Source of the DNA: Chloroflexota bacterium
Lineage (GTDB): Bacteria; Chloroflexota; Anaerolineae; Aggregatilineales; Phototrophicaceae
Direction: 5' to 3'
Length of the DNA: 64,000 bases
Assembly: GCA_026707665.1 (NCBI GenBank)
Contig: JAPOWK010000037.1
Span: 1 to 64,000, forward strand
The position numbers were made by a program, and so were the translations under genes. The notes under the pieces were generated by a model that had not been told where the DNA came from, searched no databases, and saw nothing but the letters and a program-made list of their open reading frames with translations. Position 1 is the stretch's first letter, and every line of letters begins with the position of its first letter. Shown piece after piece: positions 53,744 to 62,814 of the stretch.

Positions 53744-54800
53744 CGGCGACAATCCGCTGCTGCGCGCCCATGGATTGAGCAAGTATTTTCCGCTCGAGTC
53801 CGGCATTCTGGCGAGCTTGCGCGGGGCGCAGGCGGCCGTCAAGGCGGTTGAATCGGTGTCGTTGGACGTCTACGCCGGGCAGACGCTGGCCATCGTCGGC
53901 GAGTCCGGATCAGGCAAGAGCACCCTGGGGCGCCTGCTGCTGCGGCTGATGCAGCCGAGCGCCGGCCACGTCCAGTACAAAGGCGAGAATATCTTCGCCA
54001 TGAATCGGACGCGGCTGCGGGCCTTCCGACGGCAGGCGCAGATCATTTTGCAGGACCCTTACGCCTCGCTGAATCCGCGAATGCGTGTCGGACGCATTAT
54101 CCGCGAGCCCCTTGACATATACCGCGAAGGCAGCCTGGCGGAGCGTGAGAGACGGGTACAAGAGCTGCTGGAAAGAGTCGGCTTGACGAGCGCGCAGGCG
54201 CGATCCTATCCGGCCGAGTTGAGCGGCGGGCAACGGCAGCGTGTCTGCATCGCGGCGGCGCTGGCGCTTTCGCCAGAGATCATCATCGCCGATGAACCGA
54301 CTTCGTCGCTGGATGTCTCGGTGCAAGCGCAAACGCTGAACCTGCTTTCTGAATTGCAGCGGGATTTCAATCTGACATATGTATTCATTACCCACGACTT
54401 AGGCGTTGTGCAGCATTTCAGCGACCGGGTGGCGGTGATGTACCTCGGCAAAATCGTAGAAGAAGCGCCGACCGCAACCCTCTTCGCCGCGCCGCAGCAT
54501 CCCTATACCCAAGTCCTGTTCTCGGCGATTCCCCTGCCCGATCCGTCTCGGCGGATTAACTGGGAGCTGCCGACGGGGGAGCCGCCTTCGCCGCTTGATC
54601 CACCCTCCGGCTGCCACTTTCACCCGCGCTGTCCGAAGGTGATGGCTGACTGCTCGGCGACTGTGCCGAAGCTGCAAACGACGGCGCCTGATCGTCGGGT
54701 GGCTTGCCTCTTGTATGAAGACCGGAAACATTCACCACCGAGTGCACCGAGTAAAGTGAGGACACCGAGTTCTAATATGGATGGCGGAGAAACTTCATAG
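53727..54800 (+). CDS. Oligopeptide-type ABC ATPase, DppF/OppF family, with repeat-derived tail
   Basis: A 357-residue ATPase. GTG 53727, six bases after AGAGG and inside the end of the DppD gene, is the most natural start. It has ARGLSKYF-like LSKYFPLESGILASL, Walker A GESGSGKS, signature LSGGQRQR, Walker B IIIADEPTSSLD and FITHDLG. The C-terminal Cys cluster is CHFHPRCPKVMADC. The last 25 or so residues (after CLLYEDRKH) are encoded by a CACCGAGT-type intergenic repeat at 54731-54772, so the original C-terminus was probably shorter. Confidence 0.9.
   Translation: MSSTNDGDNPLLRAHGLSKYFPLESGILASLRGAQAAVKAVESVSLDVYAGQTLAIVGESGSGKSTLGRLLLRLMQPSAGHVQYKGENIFAMNRTRLRAFRRQAQIILQDPYASLNPRMRVGRIIREPLDIYREGSLAERERRVQELLERVGLTSAQARSYPAELSGGQRQRVCIAAALALSPEIIIADEPTSSLDVSVQAQTLNLLSELQRDFNLTYVFITHDLGVVQHFSDRVAVMYLGKIVEEAPTATLFAAPQHPYTQVLFSAIPLPDPSRRINWELPTGEPPSPLDPPSGCHFHPRCPKVMADCSATVPKLQTTAPDRRVACLLYEDRKHSPPSAPSKVRTPSSNMDGGETS
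54731..54772. repeat. CACCGAGT-type repeat inside a coding 3' end
   Basis: TTCACCACCGAGTGCACCGA followed by GTAAAGTGAGGACACCGAGT. It matches the arm at 7374-7412 with a few substitutions and overlaps the final codons of the DppF-type gene. Confidence 0.6.
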
Positions 54801-54972
54801 CAGAGCCTCATGTTACACTATGCGCGCAGTTACAGTCCGCCTGATCGGCATTGAATAAACAGTGCACTTGGGGTGACAAAATTGAGATTCTTCGTTGCAG
54901 CGAAAACTCGCCCGACAATTCGTCGCCCAATGAAAGCGGCAAAACCGAAACGTTAAGGACAGGAGACAAGAC

Positions 54973-55188
54973 ATGAGCTATGGCAGAGCAAGTTCGGATG
55001 AGGTGCTGGAGCCAGGCATCGTCCTGGCATTGGCAAACAAGATGGGGCTGTCCATCTCGCCGGAAGAAGCGGAAACGCTGACGGCCCTGCTGATGAATCA
55101 TCTCGCGGCTGTCGACTCCTTCGACGCCTTTGATTTACAGGATGTCGTGCCAACGCCAATCTTCCGGCTGGAGGCAAGCGATGACTGA
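54973..55188 (+). CDS. GatC/AtzG-like small amidase-partner protein
   Basis: A 71-residue acidic protein: a helical region (LALANKMGLSISPEEAETLT, then LLMNHLAAVDSFDAFDL) followed by an extended VVPTPIFRLEASDD tail. This is the layout of GatC and of AtzG, small proteins that wrap around and stabilise a partner amidase. AGGAGA precedes the ATG. Its stop lies eight bases inside the amidase gene, so the two are surely co-expressed. GatC-type helps tRNA amidation and AtzG-type helps a hydrolase; the ABC and amide context favours the second. Confidence 0.72.
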   Translation: MSYGRASSDEVLEPGIVLALANKMGLSISPEEAETLTALLMNHLAAVDSFDAFDLQDVVPTPIFRLEASDD

Positions 55189-56596
55189 GTTGACTGACCT
55201 TTCATTGAGCGAAGCGAGCGACATGCTTGGCGCCGGCGAAGTTTCCTCTCTTGAGTTGGTGGAAGCGAATCTGCGCGCGATTGAAAAAACCGAACCCGTC
55301 GTGCAAGCCTACGCCAAGATCCTCGCCGACGAAGCGCGGGCGGCGGCAAAGCGCGCTGACGCCGAGATTGCAGCGGGCGATCGGCGCGGTCCCCTGCATG
55401 GAATACCCATCGGCATCAAAGATAATATCTATACCGAGGGCATCGTTACCGAATCCGGTTCCCAGGTCATGACGGGTTTCCTGCCTGATTATGACGCGAC
55501 CTGCGTCGCCAATCTCAAGCAGGCGGGCGCGGTCCTTATCGGCAAACTGCGCTGCCATGAATTTGCCCTCGGCTCGAATGAACCGCCCACGCGAAGCCCC
55601 TGGAATCTGGACTGCTATCCGGGCGGGTCCAGCATCGGCTCCGGCGCGGCGGTGACAAGCCGCTCGTCCTTCGGCGCCTTGGGCACCGATACCGGCGGCT
55701 CCATCCGCGTGCCGTCATCAATCAACAATCTGGTCGGCATGAAGGCGAGCTTTGGGCGCGTTAGCATCTACGGCGTCGTGCCCGTCGCCTGGTCACTTGA
55801 CAATGTCGGTCCCATGACGCGCAAGGTACGAGACAATGCGCTGCTGCTCGCTGGTATGGCCGGTTATGAGCCCAAGGATCCTACCAGCGCGAAACAGCCC
55901 GTGCCGGACTTCTGCGCCGAGCTGGAAGCGGGCGTTGCTGGCGCCCGCATCGGCGTCGAGCGGGATTACTTCTTTTATGACGGCCTCCAGGAAGAAATAC
56001 GAGCCTCGGTGGAGGCGGTCATTGCCGAGTATCAGCGGCTCGGCGCCGAGATCATCGAGATCAGCCTGCCGGAACTCGAGATCACACAGGACGCGCTTTT
56101 CACCATCGTGCTCGCGGAATGCAGCACCTATCATCGCAAGCTGATCCGCCAGCATAGCGAAAAATATGACCCGTCCACACGCGCCATCGTGCAACTGGGG
56201 GAGCTGATACCGGCGACGCATTATCTGGCGGCGCAGCAAGCTCGTTCTTTGTATCGCACTGCGATCAATAAGGCCTTCAGCGAACAGCGGCTCGATGCCA
56301 TGCTCTGGCCGACGATGCCGATTGCGACCGCGCCGCTCGACCAACTGTATGCGTTGCGCGCGGATGGTTATCCGGAAACGCCAGTGAGCTCCATGTGTCA
56401 TCACACCTTCAACGCCAACCTGGCAGGTCTGCCGGCGCTGAGCGTTCCTTGCGGCATCAACAGCGAAGGATTGCCATTCGGCTTCCAACTGACAGGACGC
56501 GCCTTTGACGAAGCGACGGTTTATCGGATCGCCTACGCCTATGAGCGCGAGCACGATTGGCATCTTTGCAAAGCGGAAGCGATTGAGGATCTATAG
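55181..56596 (+). CDS. Amidase-signature family hydrolase (GatA/AtzE-like)
   Basis: A 471-residue amidase. The Ser-cisSer-Lys triad is readable: K80 in GIPIGIKDN, S150 in PGGSSIGSG and nucleophile S174 in DTGGSIRVPSS. The C-terminal half is typical, with NANLAGLPALSVPCGINSEG. ATG 55181 is chosen because GGAGG lies seven bases upstream; an upstream start would read through the GatC-like gene. It should hydrolyse a C-N amide bond in the cytosol. No GatB lies nearby, so a role in tRNA-Gln synthesis is less likely. Confidence 0.88.
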   Translation: MTELTDLSLSEASDMLGAGEVSSLELVEANLRAIEKTEPVVQAYAKILADEARAAAKRADAEIAAGDRRGPLHGIPIGIKDNIYTEGIVTESGSQVMTGFLPDYDATCVANLKQAGAVLIGKLRCHEFALGSNEPPTRSPWNLDCYPGGSSIGSGAAVTSRSSFGALGTDTGGSIRVPSSINNLVGMKASFGRVSIYGVVPVAWSLDNVGPMTRKVRDNALLLAGMAGYEPKDPTSAKQPVPDFCAELEAGVAGARIGVERDYFFYDGLQEEIRASVEAVIAEYQRLGAEIIEISLPELEITQDALFTIVLAECSTYHRKLIRQHSEKYDPSTRAIVQLGELIPATHYLAAQQARSLYRTAINKAFSEQRLDAMLWPTMPIATAPLDQLYALRADGYPETPVSSMCHHTFNANLAGLPALSVPCGINSEGLPFGFQLTGRAFDEATVYRIAYAYEREHDWHLCKAEAIEDL

Positions 56597-56831
56597 CCTC
56601 TCGATGCCTTAACTTTCCGTCGGAATTACCGGCTAAATGTTGTTGTGGTACAGAGCATTTGCCGCCGAACGGCATTGAGCGCGCCGGGGATTTGACGCCC
56701 GTGGGCCGATACGGCACATCAATTGAGACGGGAGCGTTGGCGGTATTGCTCGCTTCAGATAAGGCTGGCTGCATCACCCGCTCAACTAACGCAAGGGCCG
56801 CTGGCCTGATGCGCCCTTAGGAGGACTGAAC

Positions 56832-57752
56832 ATGCGCGGAGAACTGGAACGCGCTCTTGACCGGCTGATGGATGGCCTGCGCGCCAATTGGGCGCTCTAT
56901 GTCAAATATACCGGCACTGGTGAAGAAATCTGCGTCAATGCCGACACCTTGATGGACACGATGAGCACCATCAAGATCCCGGTTCTTGTTACCCTGTATC
57001 GCCTGGTCGACGCCGGTGAACTCGATCTGGCTCAGAAGTACACGCTGGACACGAGCTTCAAACGATTCGGCAGCGGCGTCTTGCAATACATGGACGAGGG
57101 CATGATTTTCACCTTGCGCGATGCCGCGACCCTGATGATCATCGAAAGCGATAATACCGCGACCGATTACTGTTTCGCGGCGATTGGCGGGCCAGCCGCG
57201 GTGAACGCGACCATGCGCGAACTCGGCTTCAGCGACATCAAAGCCTTGGGGAACTGCCTCGACTGGTTTAGCGCCTTGGCCAGCGTGATTGATCCGGCGC
57301 TTGGCGAGCTCGGACCGGCAGAGTTGTTTCGCGCCGGTTATCCCGATTTGGCCCCGGAAGACTGGATCAGCGCGCGCGACCGCTTCCACTTTGAAGAAGG
57401 CCCGCCTTTCAGTCGAGCCAGCGCCCGCGCCCTTGGTCACTTGCTGGAAATGATCTGGAACGACAGTTGCGCCAGCCCGGAGGCTTGCGCCGAAATGCGC
57501 GGTATCTTGCATAATCAGATATCTCGTTCGCGGCTGCCGAAGTACTTGCCCGAAGCGAAAATCGCGCACAAGACGGGCGATTTTAGTCCCTTTATCGCCA
57601 ATGATATTGGCGTCATCGAAACGCGCAATATGGCGCCGATCATCATCTGTGTGCTGATGGCGGGGCATCGCGGCATCTGGGAAAACCTGGAAGATACAGT
57701 GGCGCGCATCGCGGAGAAAGTCTGGGTATATGGACTATATTCCGCTCAATAA
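56832..57752 (+). CDS. Cytosolic class A beta-lactamase-fold serine hydrolase
   Basis: A 306-residue protein with all three penicillin-recognising motifs: SxxK as STIK (S45, K48), SDN (106-108) and KTG (247-249). It has no signal peptide, whereas true beta-lactamases and PBPs are exported. AGGAGG precedes the ATG. Within an operon for amide or amine metabolism it may be a cytosolic amidase or esterase, for example a glutaminase-like or cyclic-amide hydrolase (inference). Resistance function is not indicated by the sequence. Confidence 0.78.
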   Translation: MRGELERALDRLMDGLRANWALYVKYTGTGEEICVNADTLMDTMSTIKIPVLVTLYRLVDAGELDLAQKYTLDTSFKRFGSGVLQYMDEGMIFTLRDAATLMIIESDNTATDYCFAAIGGPAAVNATMRELGFSDIKALGNCLDWFSALASVIDPALGELGPAELFRAGYPDLAPEDWISARDRFHFEEGPPFSRASARALGHLLEMIWNDSCASPEACAEMRGILHNQISRSRLPKYLPEAKIAHKTGDFSPFIANDIGVIETRNMAPIIICVLMAGHRGIWENLEDTVARIAEKVWVYGLYSAQ

Positions 57753-57944
57753 AGTCAAAACCTAACAAGCAGTCTGGCTATCGCTCGCCGACGTTCGCAG
57801 GCTAAATCTCTGGCTCCGCCCGAGCGGGCCTGCCGCCACTGAATGGCTTGGATCGTGGGCTTGATGAATATATCCTGAAGAGCAGCAGCGTTCCCTGTAC
57901 GGCGCTGCTCGCAGAATTCATTCGCTTGATTTGTGGAGTCAACA

Positions 57945-59288
57945 ATGGATAAGAAAGATTTGTTGCAGCGCCTGACAGATGACCGGATCGAATTTCTCTG
58001 GGTGACCTACCACGATTACAACGGACGCGCTTGCGCCAAAACGGTGCCGAAGAGCAAGTTCAAGAGCGCCGTGGAAGACGGCATCGTATTTGCCCGCGCC
58101 AATCTCAATTTTGGCGTTGACGACCATAATGCCGCTGATGGCATCTGGCAGGCGCAGACGGGCGACTTTCTGGCTCTGCCAAATCCAGATGCTTATTGGA
58201 AACTACCCTACCGCGAAAACACAGCCATTGTCTTCTGCGATATGATGACCGAGGCGCATCAGCCCTTCGACGGCTGCCCGCGTCAATGCCTGGCGAAGAC
58301 CGTTTCGCGCTTCGAGGAACGTGGCATTGACATCAGCGCCGCGCTGGAGGCTGAATTCAGCCTCTTCAACAAGACGAATGATGGCGATTATGCGCCCAGC
58401 CGCGCGGGCGGCATGTACACCGTCGCCGGCTTGAATCAATTTGCCGACCTGCTGCATGACATCGTCGCGACGCTGGAGACGATGGGCTTGCAAGTAGAGC
58501 AGTTGGGCAAGGAGTACGGTCCCTCGCAATTTGAGTTTTCAGTGCGCTACGCGGATCCGCTGGCTGCGGCGGACAACTATCTCATCAGCAAAGAGGTCAC
58601 ACGCGCGCTAGCTCTCCAGCGCGGCTTCATCGCCTCCTATATGCCCAAGCCCTTCGCCGAATTGGCGGGCAATGGCTTGCATGTGCATCTGGCGCTCTGG
58701 GATCGTGCTTCCGGCGACAATCTAATGGCGGGCACGGGATTGGATAACCCGCTGAGTGAAACCGGCCGGCACTTCTTGGGCGGCTTGCTGGCGCACGCCC
58801 CGGGCATCTGCGCCTTGGGCGCGCCCACGGTCAACTCCTACAAGCGCCTGCAGCCTGCTTCCTGGGCGCCGGCTCACATCGCCTGGGGCGTCGGCAATCG
58901 TGGTGTGCTTCTGCGCGTTCCCGATGTCAATCAGCGCTGCCGCGTCGAATTCCGCGCCGGCGACAATACCTGCAATCCCTATTTCTTTATGACCGCCTTG
59001 CTCGCCGCTGGTTTGGATGGCTTACAAAAGCGCAGGGAGCCGAGCGAACCCTTCCATGACGAAGATGTCGGGCATTTCAGCGAAGAGCAGCGCCTGCATC
59101 ATGACATCGACTATCTGCCGCGCACCTTGCCCGTCGCTTTGGACGCCTTGGAAAATAACGAGATTCTCATGTCGGCGCTGTCGCCGGTCATCGGTCAGGA
59201 ATTCCTCAAGGTCAAGCGCCTGGAATTGGATACATATAACTTGACCGTACATCCCTGGGAGCGGCAGATGTATATGGAGGCGCCATGA
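57945..59288 (+). CDS. Glutamine synthetase-family ligase (gamma-glutamyl-amine synthetase-like)
   Basis: A 447-residue member of the glutamine synthetase superfamily: an N-terminal beta-grasp (IEFLWVTYHDYNGRACAKTV), then a catalytic domain with AALEAEFSLF (metal Glu), GNGLHVHLAL (H for metal/ATP), NRGVLLRVP (R) and VEFRAGDNTCNPYFFMTALL. It resembles PuuA- or FluG-type enzymes more than housekeeping GlnA, and may ligate glutamate to an amine using ATP. ATG 57945 has GGAG six bases upstream. Its stop overlaps the amidohydrolase ATG by four bases. Confidence 0.87.
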   Translation: MDKKDLLQRLTDDRIEFLWVTYHDYNGRACAKTVPKSKFKSAVEDGIVFARANLNFGVDDHNAADGIWQAQTGDFLALPNPDAYWKLPYRENTAIVFCDMMTEAHQPFDGCPRQCLAKTVSRFEERGIDISAALEAEFSLFNKTNDGDYAPSRAGGMYTVAGLNQFADLLHDIVATLETMGLQVEQLGKEYGPSQFEFSVRYADPLAAADNYLISKEVTRALALQRGFIASYMPKPFAELAGNGLHVHLALWDRASGDNLMAGTGLDNPLSETGRHFLGGLLAHAPGICALGAPTVNSYKRLQPASWAPAHIAWGVGNRGVLLRVPDVNQRCRVEFRAGDNTCNPYFFMTALLAAGLDGLQKRREPSEPFHDEDVGHFSEEQRLHHDIDYLPRTLPVALDALENNEILMSALSPVIGQEFLKVKRLELDTYNLTVHPWERQMYMEAP

Positions 59289-60472
59289 TGCTCGATTTTA
59301 GCGACCTAGCTGTTGTCGATGTACATTGCCACCCCTACACGCGTAAGGACAGGCTGAGCGCTGACGAGTGGGTTGATGAGGTTTCCTTTGGCGGCGGCTC
59401 AGCGGAATACTTAAAAGCCGGCGGCATCGCAGTGGATGACGCTGCTTTGGAGACCTTGCAGCGGGTCAAGCGCGATACGCTGTACTTCCGCTATATGCTG
59501 CGGCGATTGGCTGAATACTTTCAGGTGGACGCGACAGTGGCTGCGGTGGTTGAAGCGCGCAATCGCGCCATTGCCGACCAAGGATACGCGGCCTACGCGC
59601 GCAGCCTGCATCAAGCCGGCCGCATCGAAACGCTGATCGTGGACGATGGTCATCCGCTGCCGCCGGTCAATCTCGAGCGATTCCGCGCTGAGACCGGCGT
59701 CGAAATCGTGCCGATATTCCGCATCGAAGTGCTGATTCAGCAGTTGCTTGATGAAGACAGCGGCTGGGCCAAATTTCAGCGCGCCTACGATGAGGGGATC
59801 GCTCTGGCATTGAGCGAAGGGGGCTATAAGGGGCTGAAGTCCATCATCGCTTATCGCACGGGACTTGATATTGATCCCGGCAGCCGCTCATCCGATCAAG
59901 GCATGATCGCGCTCGAGAAAATCCGCCGCGCCCGCGGGCGAGGAGGCGATGCGATCAAGAACCTGCGCGATCATCTCTTCTGCCGCGCCATCGAGCGCTG
60001 CATCGACTTTGATGTGCCTCTGCAAGTGCATACCGGCATGGGAGATTGGGAAGTGCATCTGGCCGCTTGCCGTCCGGCCTTGCTGATGGAATTGCTGCGC
60101 TACCCGGCTTATCGCGCTTGCAAGGTGCTGTTGGTGCACACGGGTTATCCATATCAAGCCGAAGCGGGATACATCGCCAATGTGCTGCCCAATATCTGGT
60201 GCGATCTTTCCGAAGGATTGCCCTTCGCCGGCAATGCGGGCAAGCGCATCATCGCCGAAGTGCTGGAAATGGCGCCGCCCTCTCGCGTCTGTTACGGTTC
60301 CGACACCTACGGCACGCCCGAACCATTTTATACGAGCGCGTTGCTGGGCAAACAGGCGCTGGCGCAGGCGCTGCAGGACCTCATCGACGACCGATTCATG
60401 ACCGAGGCGGAAGCGCGGGATATCGCGAAGATGATCTTCAGCGAGAATGCGCGCGAACTTTATGGCATTTGA
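59285..60472 (+). CDS. Amidohydrolase (FluG N-terminal-type)
   Basis: A 395-residue TIM-barrel hydrolase of the amidohydrolase superfamily, with first-strand HxH as VDVHCHPY (H14, H16), LLVHTGYPYQAEAGYIANVL (late His) and YGSDTYGTPEPFY (metal/base Asp). In fungal FluG the same two domains, amidohydrolase then glutamine synthetase, are fused; here they are overlapping genes in the reverse order. ATG at 59285 has GGAGG upstream. It probably hydrolyses a product or substrate of the adjacent ligase. Confidence 0.83.
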   Translation: MMLDFSDLAVVDVHCHPYTRKDRLSADEWVDEVSFGGGSAEYLKAGGIAVDDAALETLQRVKRDTLYFRYMLRRLAEYFQVDATVAAVVEARNRAIADQGYAAYARSLHQAGRIETLIVDDGHPLPPVNLERFRAETGVEIVPIFRIEVLIQQLLDEDSGWAKFQRAYDEGIALALSEGGYKGLKSIIAYRTGLDIDPGSRSSDQGMIALEKIRRARGRGGDAIKNLRDHLFCRAIERCIDFDVPLQVHTGMGDWEVHLAACRPALLMELLRYPAYRACKVLLVHTGYPYQAEAGYIANVLPNIWCDLSEGLPFAGNAGKRIIAEVLEMAPPSRVCYGSDTYGTPEPFYTSALLGKQALAQALQDLIDDRFMTEAEARDIAKMIFSENARELYGI

Positions 60473-60536
60473 CGCGGGCTAACAAAACACAAGTAGTATC
60501 AAGTTAATAATGAGAACTCTGATTCGCCATTGTCTT

Positions 60537-60579
60537 ACCCCATCCCCCGGCCCCTTCCCCAGCGAGCTAAGGAAGGGGA
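60537..60579. repeat. CCCCATCCCC half element
   Basis: CCCCATCCCCCGGCCCCTTC, then CCCAGCGAGCTAAGGAAGGG. This is the left half of the composite element. The right half and the GGTCGCGTAGACAC core are missing. It lies between two convergent genes. Confidence 0.5.
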
Positions 60580-60693
60580 GTCTTCATAACGAGGTTGTTT
60601 TTCGCATGACTAACTTGGTACTTCTTCTCCTCGTGCGTGAGACGGATCCAGCCGCTCGACTTTCAGCCGGCTGGCGCTCTCCGGCCTACCCTA

Positions 60694-62766
60694 TCAATGG
60701 CGGATGACCTGCAAGGAATCGGCGCCGACAGTGCGCGGCTCGCCTTGCAGCCCCAGCGCGTCAACGGTAACCTGCCCCTTATCCCACAACACGATTCCAG
60801 CTTCCAAAGATTCCAGGTGGACTTGCTTTCCGGCAAGGTCCAGCGTCAACGCGGACGCCTCAGGACCATGATAGGCGCCTACCCACAAATCAGCATCAGG
60901 GATAGCGACCAGCCAGGCCGGATGGCCGCCGCACGACAAGCGAGCGCTCCCCAGCTCAATCCGCCCGGAGCGACTCTCCAGGGCAACGGGGGAGGCTAGC
61001 ATGGGGGAGCCGAGCATCGCCGCATCAGCCCAGCGCCGCTGGATCCGCCAGCGCATCAGATCGACATCCATTCCCAGCGCAATGTCGTCCCGGCGATAAG
61101 CCAGGCGCCATTGCCGTTCGTTGGCGCCATCAAAGGTTTGCGCGTCTTCCAGCTCTTCAAGCAGTTGCCCGGCGGCGAATGCTTCACACAGGTCTTTGCC
61201 GCTGCGATATCGACTTCTTGACGCGACCTCGACGAAGAAGCCGTTGTGGACGTAACCCTGGAAAAAGGCGCCGGGATTCGCCAATTCCCAAAAGGTCTTG
61301 GCTGGTCCGCGATAGTTGTACATCTCAAGCGCCAGACAGCCGTTACGTTCCACTATAATGATGGGCGCCTCGACCCCCAGCCGCGTGCGCGCCAGCGGCC
61401 GAATCAGGATATAGACATCGCCACATGTCACCACAATGGCTGCGCCTTCCGGAACCGCCGACGGCAGGTCGGCGACGCGCAATCCATCGACCCAAATCTC
61501 ATCGACATCGTCCGCGCTGCTCCAGATCAAGGCCGCTTTGGCGCTATGACAGCGAGACCAAGCGTCCAATTCGCGAGACGTATACAGACCGAATGCGCGC
61601 GGACCGGCAAGCATGCCGCGAAAACTGCCTTCATCGCGGAAGACGTGATCATTCGACCGAGAAGGCGTGGTACGGAAGTCGCCCAGCCACCTGTCGTTGA
61701 TCAAATAGCGCGAGAAAACCACACCCGGCCTGGGCTTATTCGGCCTTCTGTAGTGGATTGAGAAGACGTTCGACTGATTGCTGATGAAGCGGTTCGATTG
61801 CGTGGCCAGTTCTTGCGTCGCGACGCCGAGGCTGAATGCGGCATCGAGGTAGCTGCTGATGACGACGCCAGCGCCAGCATCGGATGTTTCGCTCACTTGC
61901 AGCGGGATGGGGCGCTGCTTCCGCACGGTCTCAAGCCAAGCCGGGAGTATTCCTTCATCTATCTTCCCGGCGAAAACCGAGGCTTCGTCCGCCGTCGCGC
62001 AGACCAGGGACGGATAATAGGCGCGGCAGTGCGGCGGCGCCAGGCGGCCGGTTTCCGGATGCAGGCGCAAGGCGACGCTCATGCCGATGCGCGTTATGAC
62101 CAGCTGCGCGAGCAGGCTGGCTTGAGCATGCTCCGATAACGCGACGATCTTGTGCAACGCTTCGATGAGAACAAAAGAATAAGTTGGGCTGTTGTATTCA
62201 TGCGGGATGCCGCTTTCATCAATGACGCTTAACCACTTGCGAAGTTTCCGCGCGCCGCGCCGCGTATACTCCGGCAGATTCAAGAGTTGACCGCCTAGGA
62301 CTGAGTTGGCAATGTCCTGCGCTACGATGTTCGAGTATTTCGGCGACACATCAATCCGACGGATTTCGTCCAAGCCCAGGCGGATGCGCGCCCGCGCCCG
62401 CTCAACGAGGTCGCCAGACAAGCGCTCCGATCGGCTCAGCAGTAGCGGAATCAAGCGAATGAGCACGAATTGCACGGCGTTCAAGTCCTCAACCGCCTCG
62501 TCTTCATGCTCCCATCTGAAGTTGCCGTAATGGGGCGAGCGCTCATCGGTATCCTGGCAATCCAGGACGGCATGGATGACCGCTTCGGCGCGCTCGATCT
62601 CTGCCCCCGACCCGCGCTCAACCAAGGCGACGGCATACTCGGCGGAAATCCACGCGGAATGGAATACGCCATTGTCGATTGTGGCAGCCACCAATCGAAC
62701 TTCCGGATCGTAGACGAGCGGCGCGGCATCGCTTGCTCGCGGGAAAATATCGGCTGGTTCCAGCAT
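60694..62766 (-). CDS. Large unassigned protein, possible (alpha/alpha) barrel plus beta-sandwich
   Basis: A 690-residue protein of unknown family. The first about 330 residues are helix-rich (AVEDLNAVQFVLIRLIPLLL, NIVAQDIANSVLGGQ), and the remainder is beta-rich (GLYTSRELDAWSRCHS, EIWVDGLRVADLP). That architecture is seen in heparinase II/III-like polysaccharide lyases and unsaturated-glycan hydrolases, but no catalytic signature was identified. There is no signal peptide. ATG 62766 has AAAGGA eight bases upstream and is preferred over TTG 62802. It follows the DppF-type gene by 48 bases, so its substrate may be imported by that system. Confidence 0.65.
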   Translation of the reverse strand: MLEPADIFPRASDAAPLVYDPEVRLVAATIDNGVFHSAWISAEYAVALVERGSGAEIERAEAVIHAVLDCQDTDERSPHYGNFRWEHEDEAVEDLNAVQFVLIRLIPLLLSRSERLSGDLVERARARIRLGLDEIRRIDVSPKYSNIVAQDIANSVLGGQLLNLPEYTRRGARKLRKWLSVIDESGIPHEYNSPTYSFVLIEALHKIVALSEHAQASLLAQLVITRIGMSVALRLHPETGRLAPPHCRAYYPSLVCATADEASVFAGKIDEGILPAWLETVRKQRPIPLQVSETSDAGAGVVISSYLDAAFSLGVATQELATQSNRFISNQSNVFSIHYRRPNKPRPGVVFSRYLINDRWLGDFRTTPSRSNDHVFRDEGSFRGMLAGPRAFGLYTSRELDAWSRCHSAKAALIWSSADDVDEIWVDGLRVADLPSAVPEGAAIVVTCGDVYILIRPLARTRLGVEAPIIIVERNGCLALEMYNYRGPAKTFWELANPGAFFQGYVHNGFFVEVASRSRYRSGKDLCEAFAAGQLLEELEDAQTFDGANERQWRLAYRRDDIALGMDVDLMRWRIQRRWADAAMLGSPMLASPVALESRSGRIELGSARLSCGGHPAWLVAIPDADLWVGAYHGPEASALTLDLAGKQVHLESLEAGIVLWDKGQVTVDALGLQGEPRTVGADSLQVIRH

Positions 62767-62814
62767 GATTCGCGGTCCTTTCGCGTTAGATGCGCGAGAC
62801 AATCTCTTCGCCGT

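Noticed and set aside
56832..57752. Antibiotic-resistance beta-lactamase
   Set aside because: Although the SxxK, SDN and KTG motifs are present, there is no export signal and the context is metabolic.
53..60579. Treating the CCCCATCCCC elements as insertion sequences
   Set aside because: All copies are under about 300 bases and carry no transposase frame; non-autonomous repeat is the most that can be supported.
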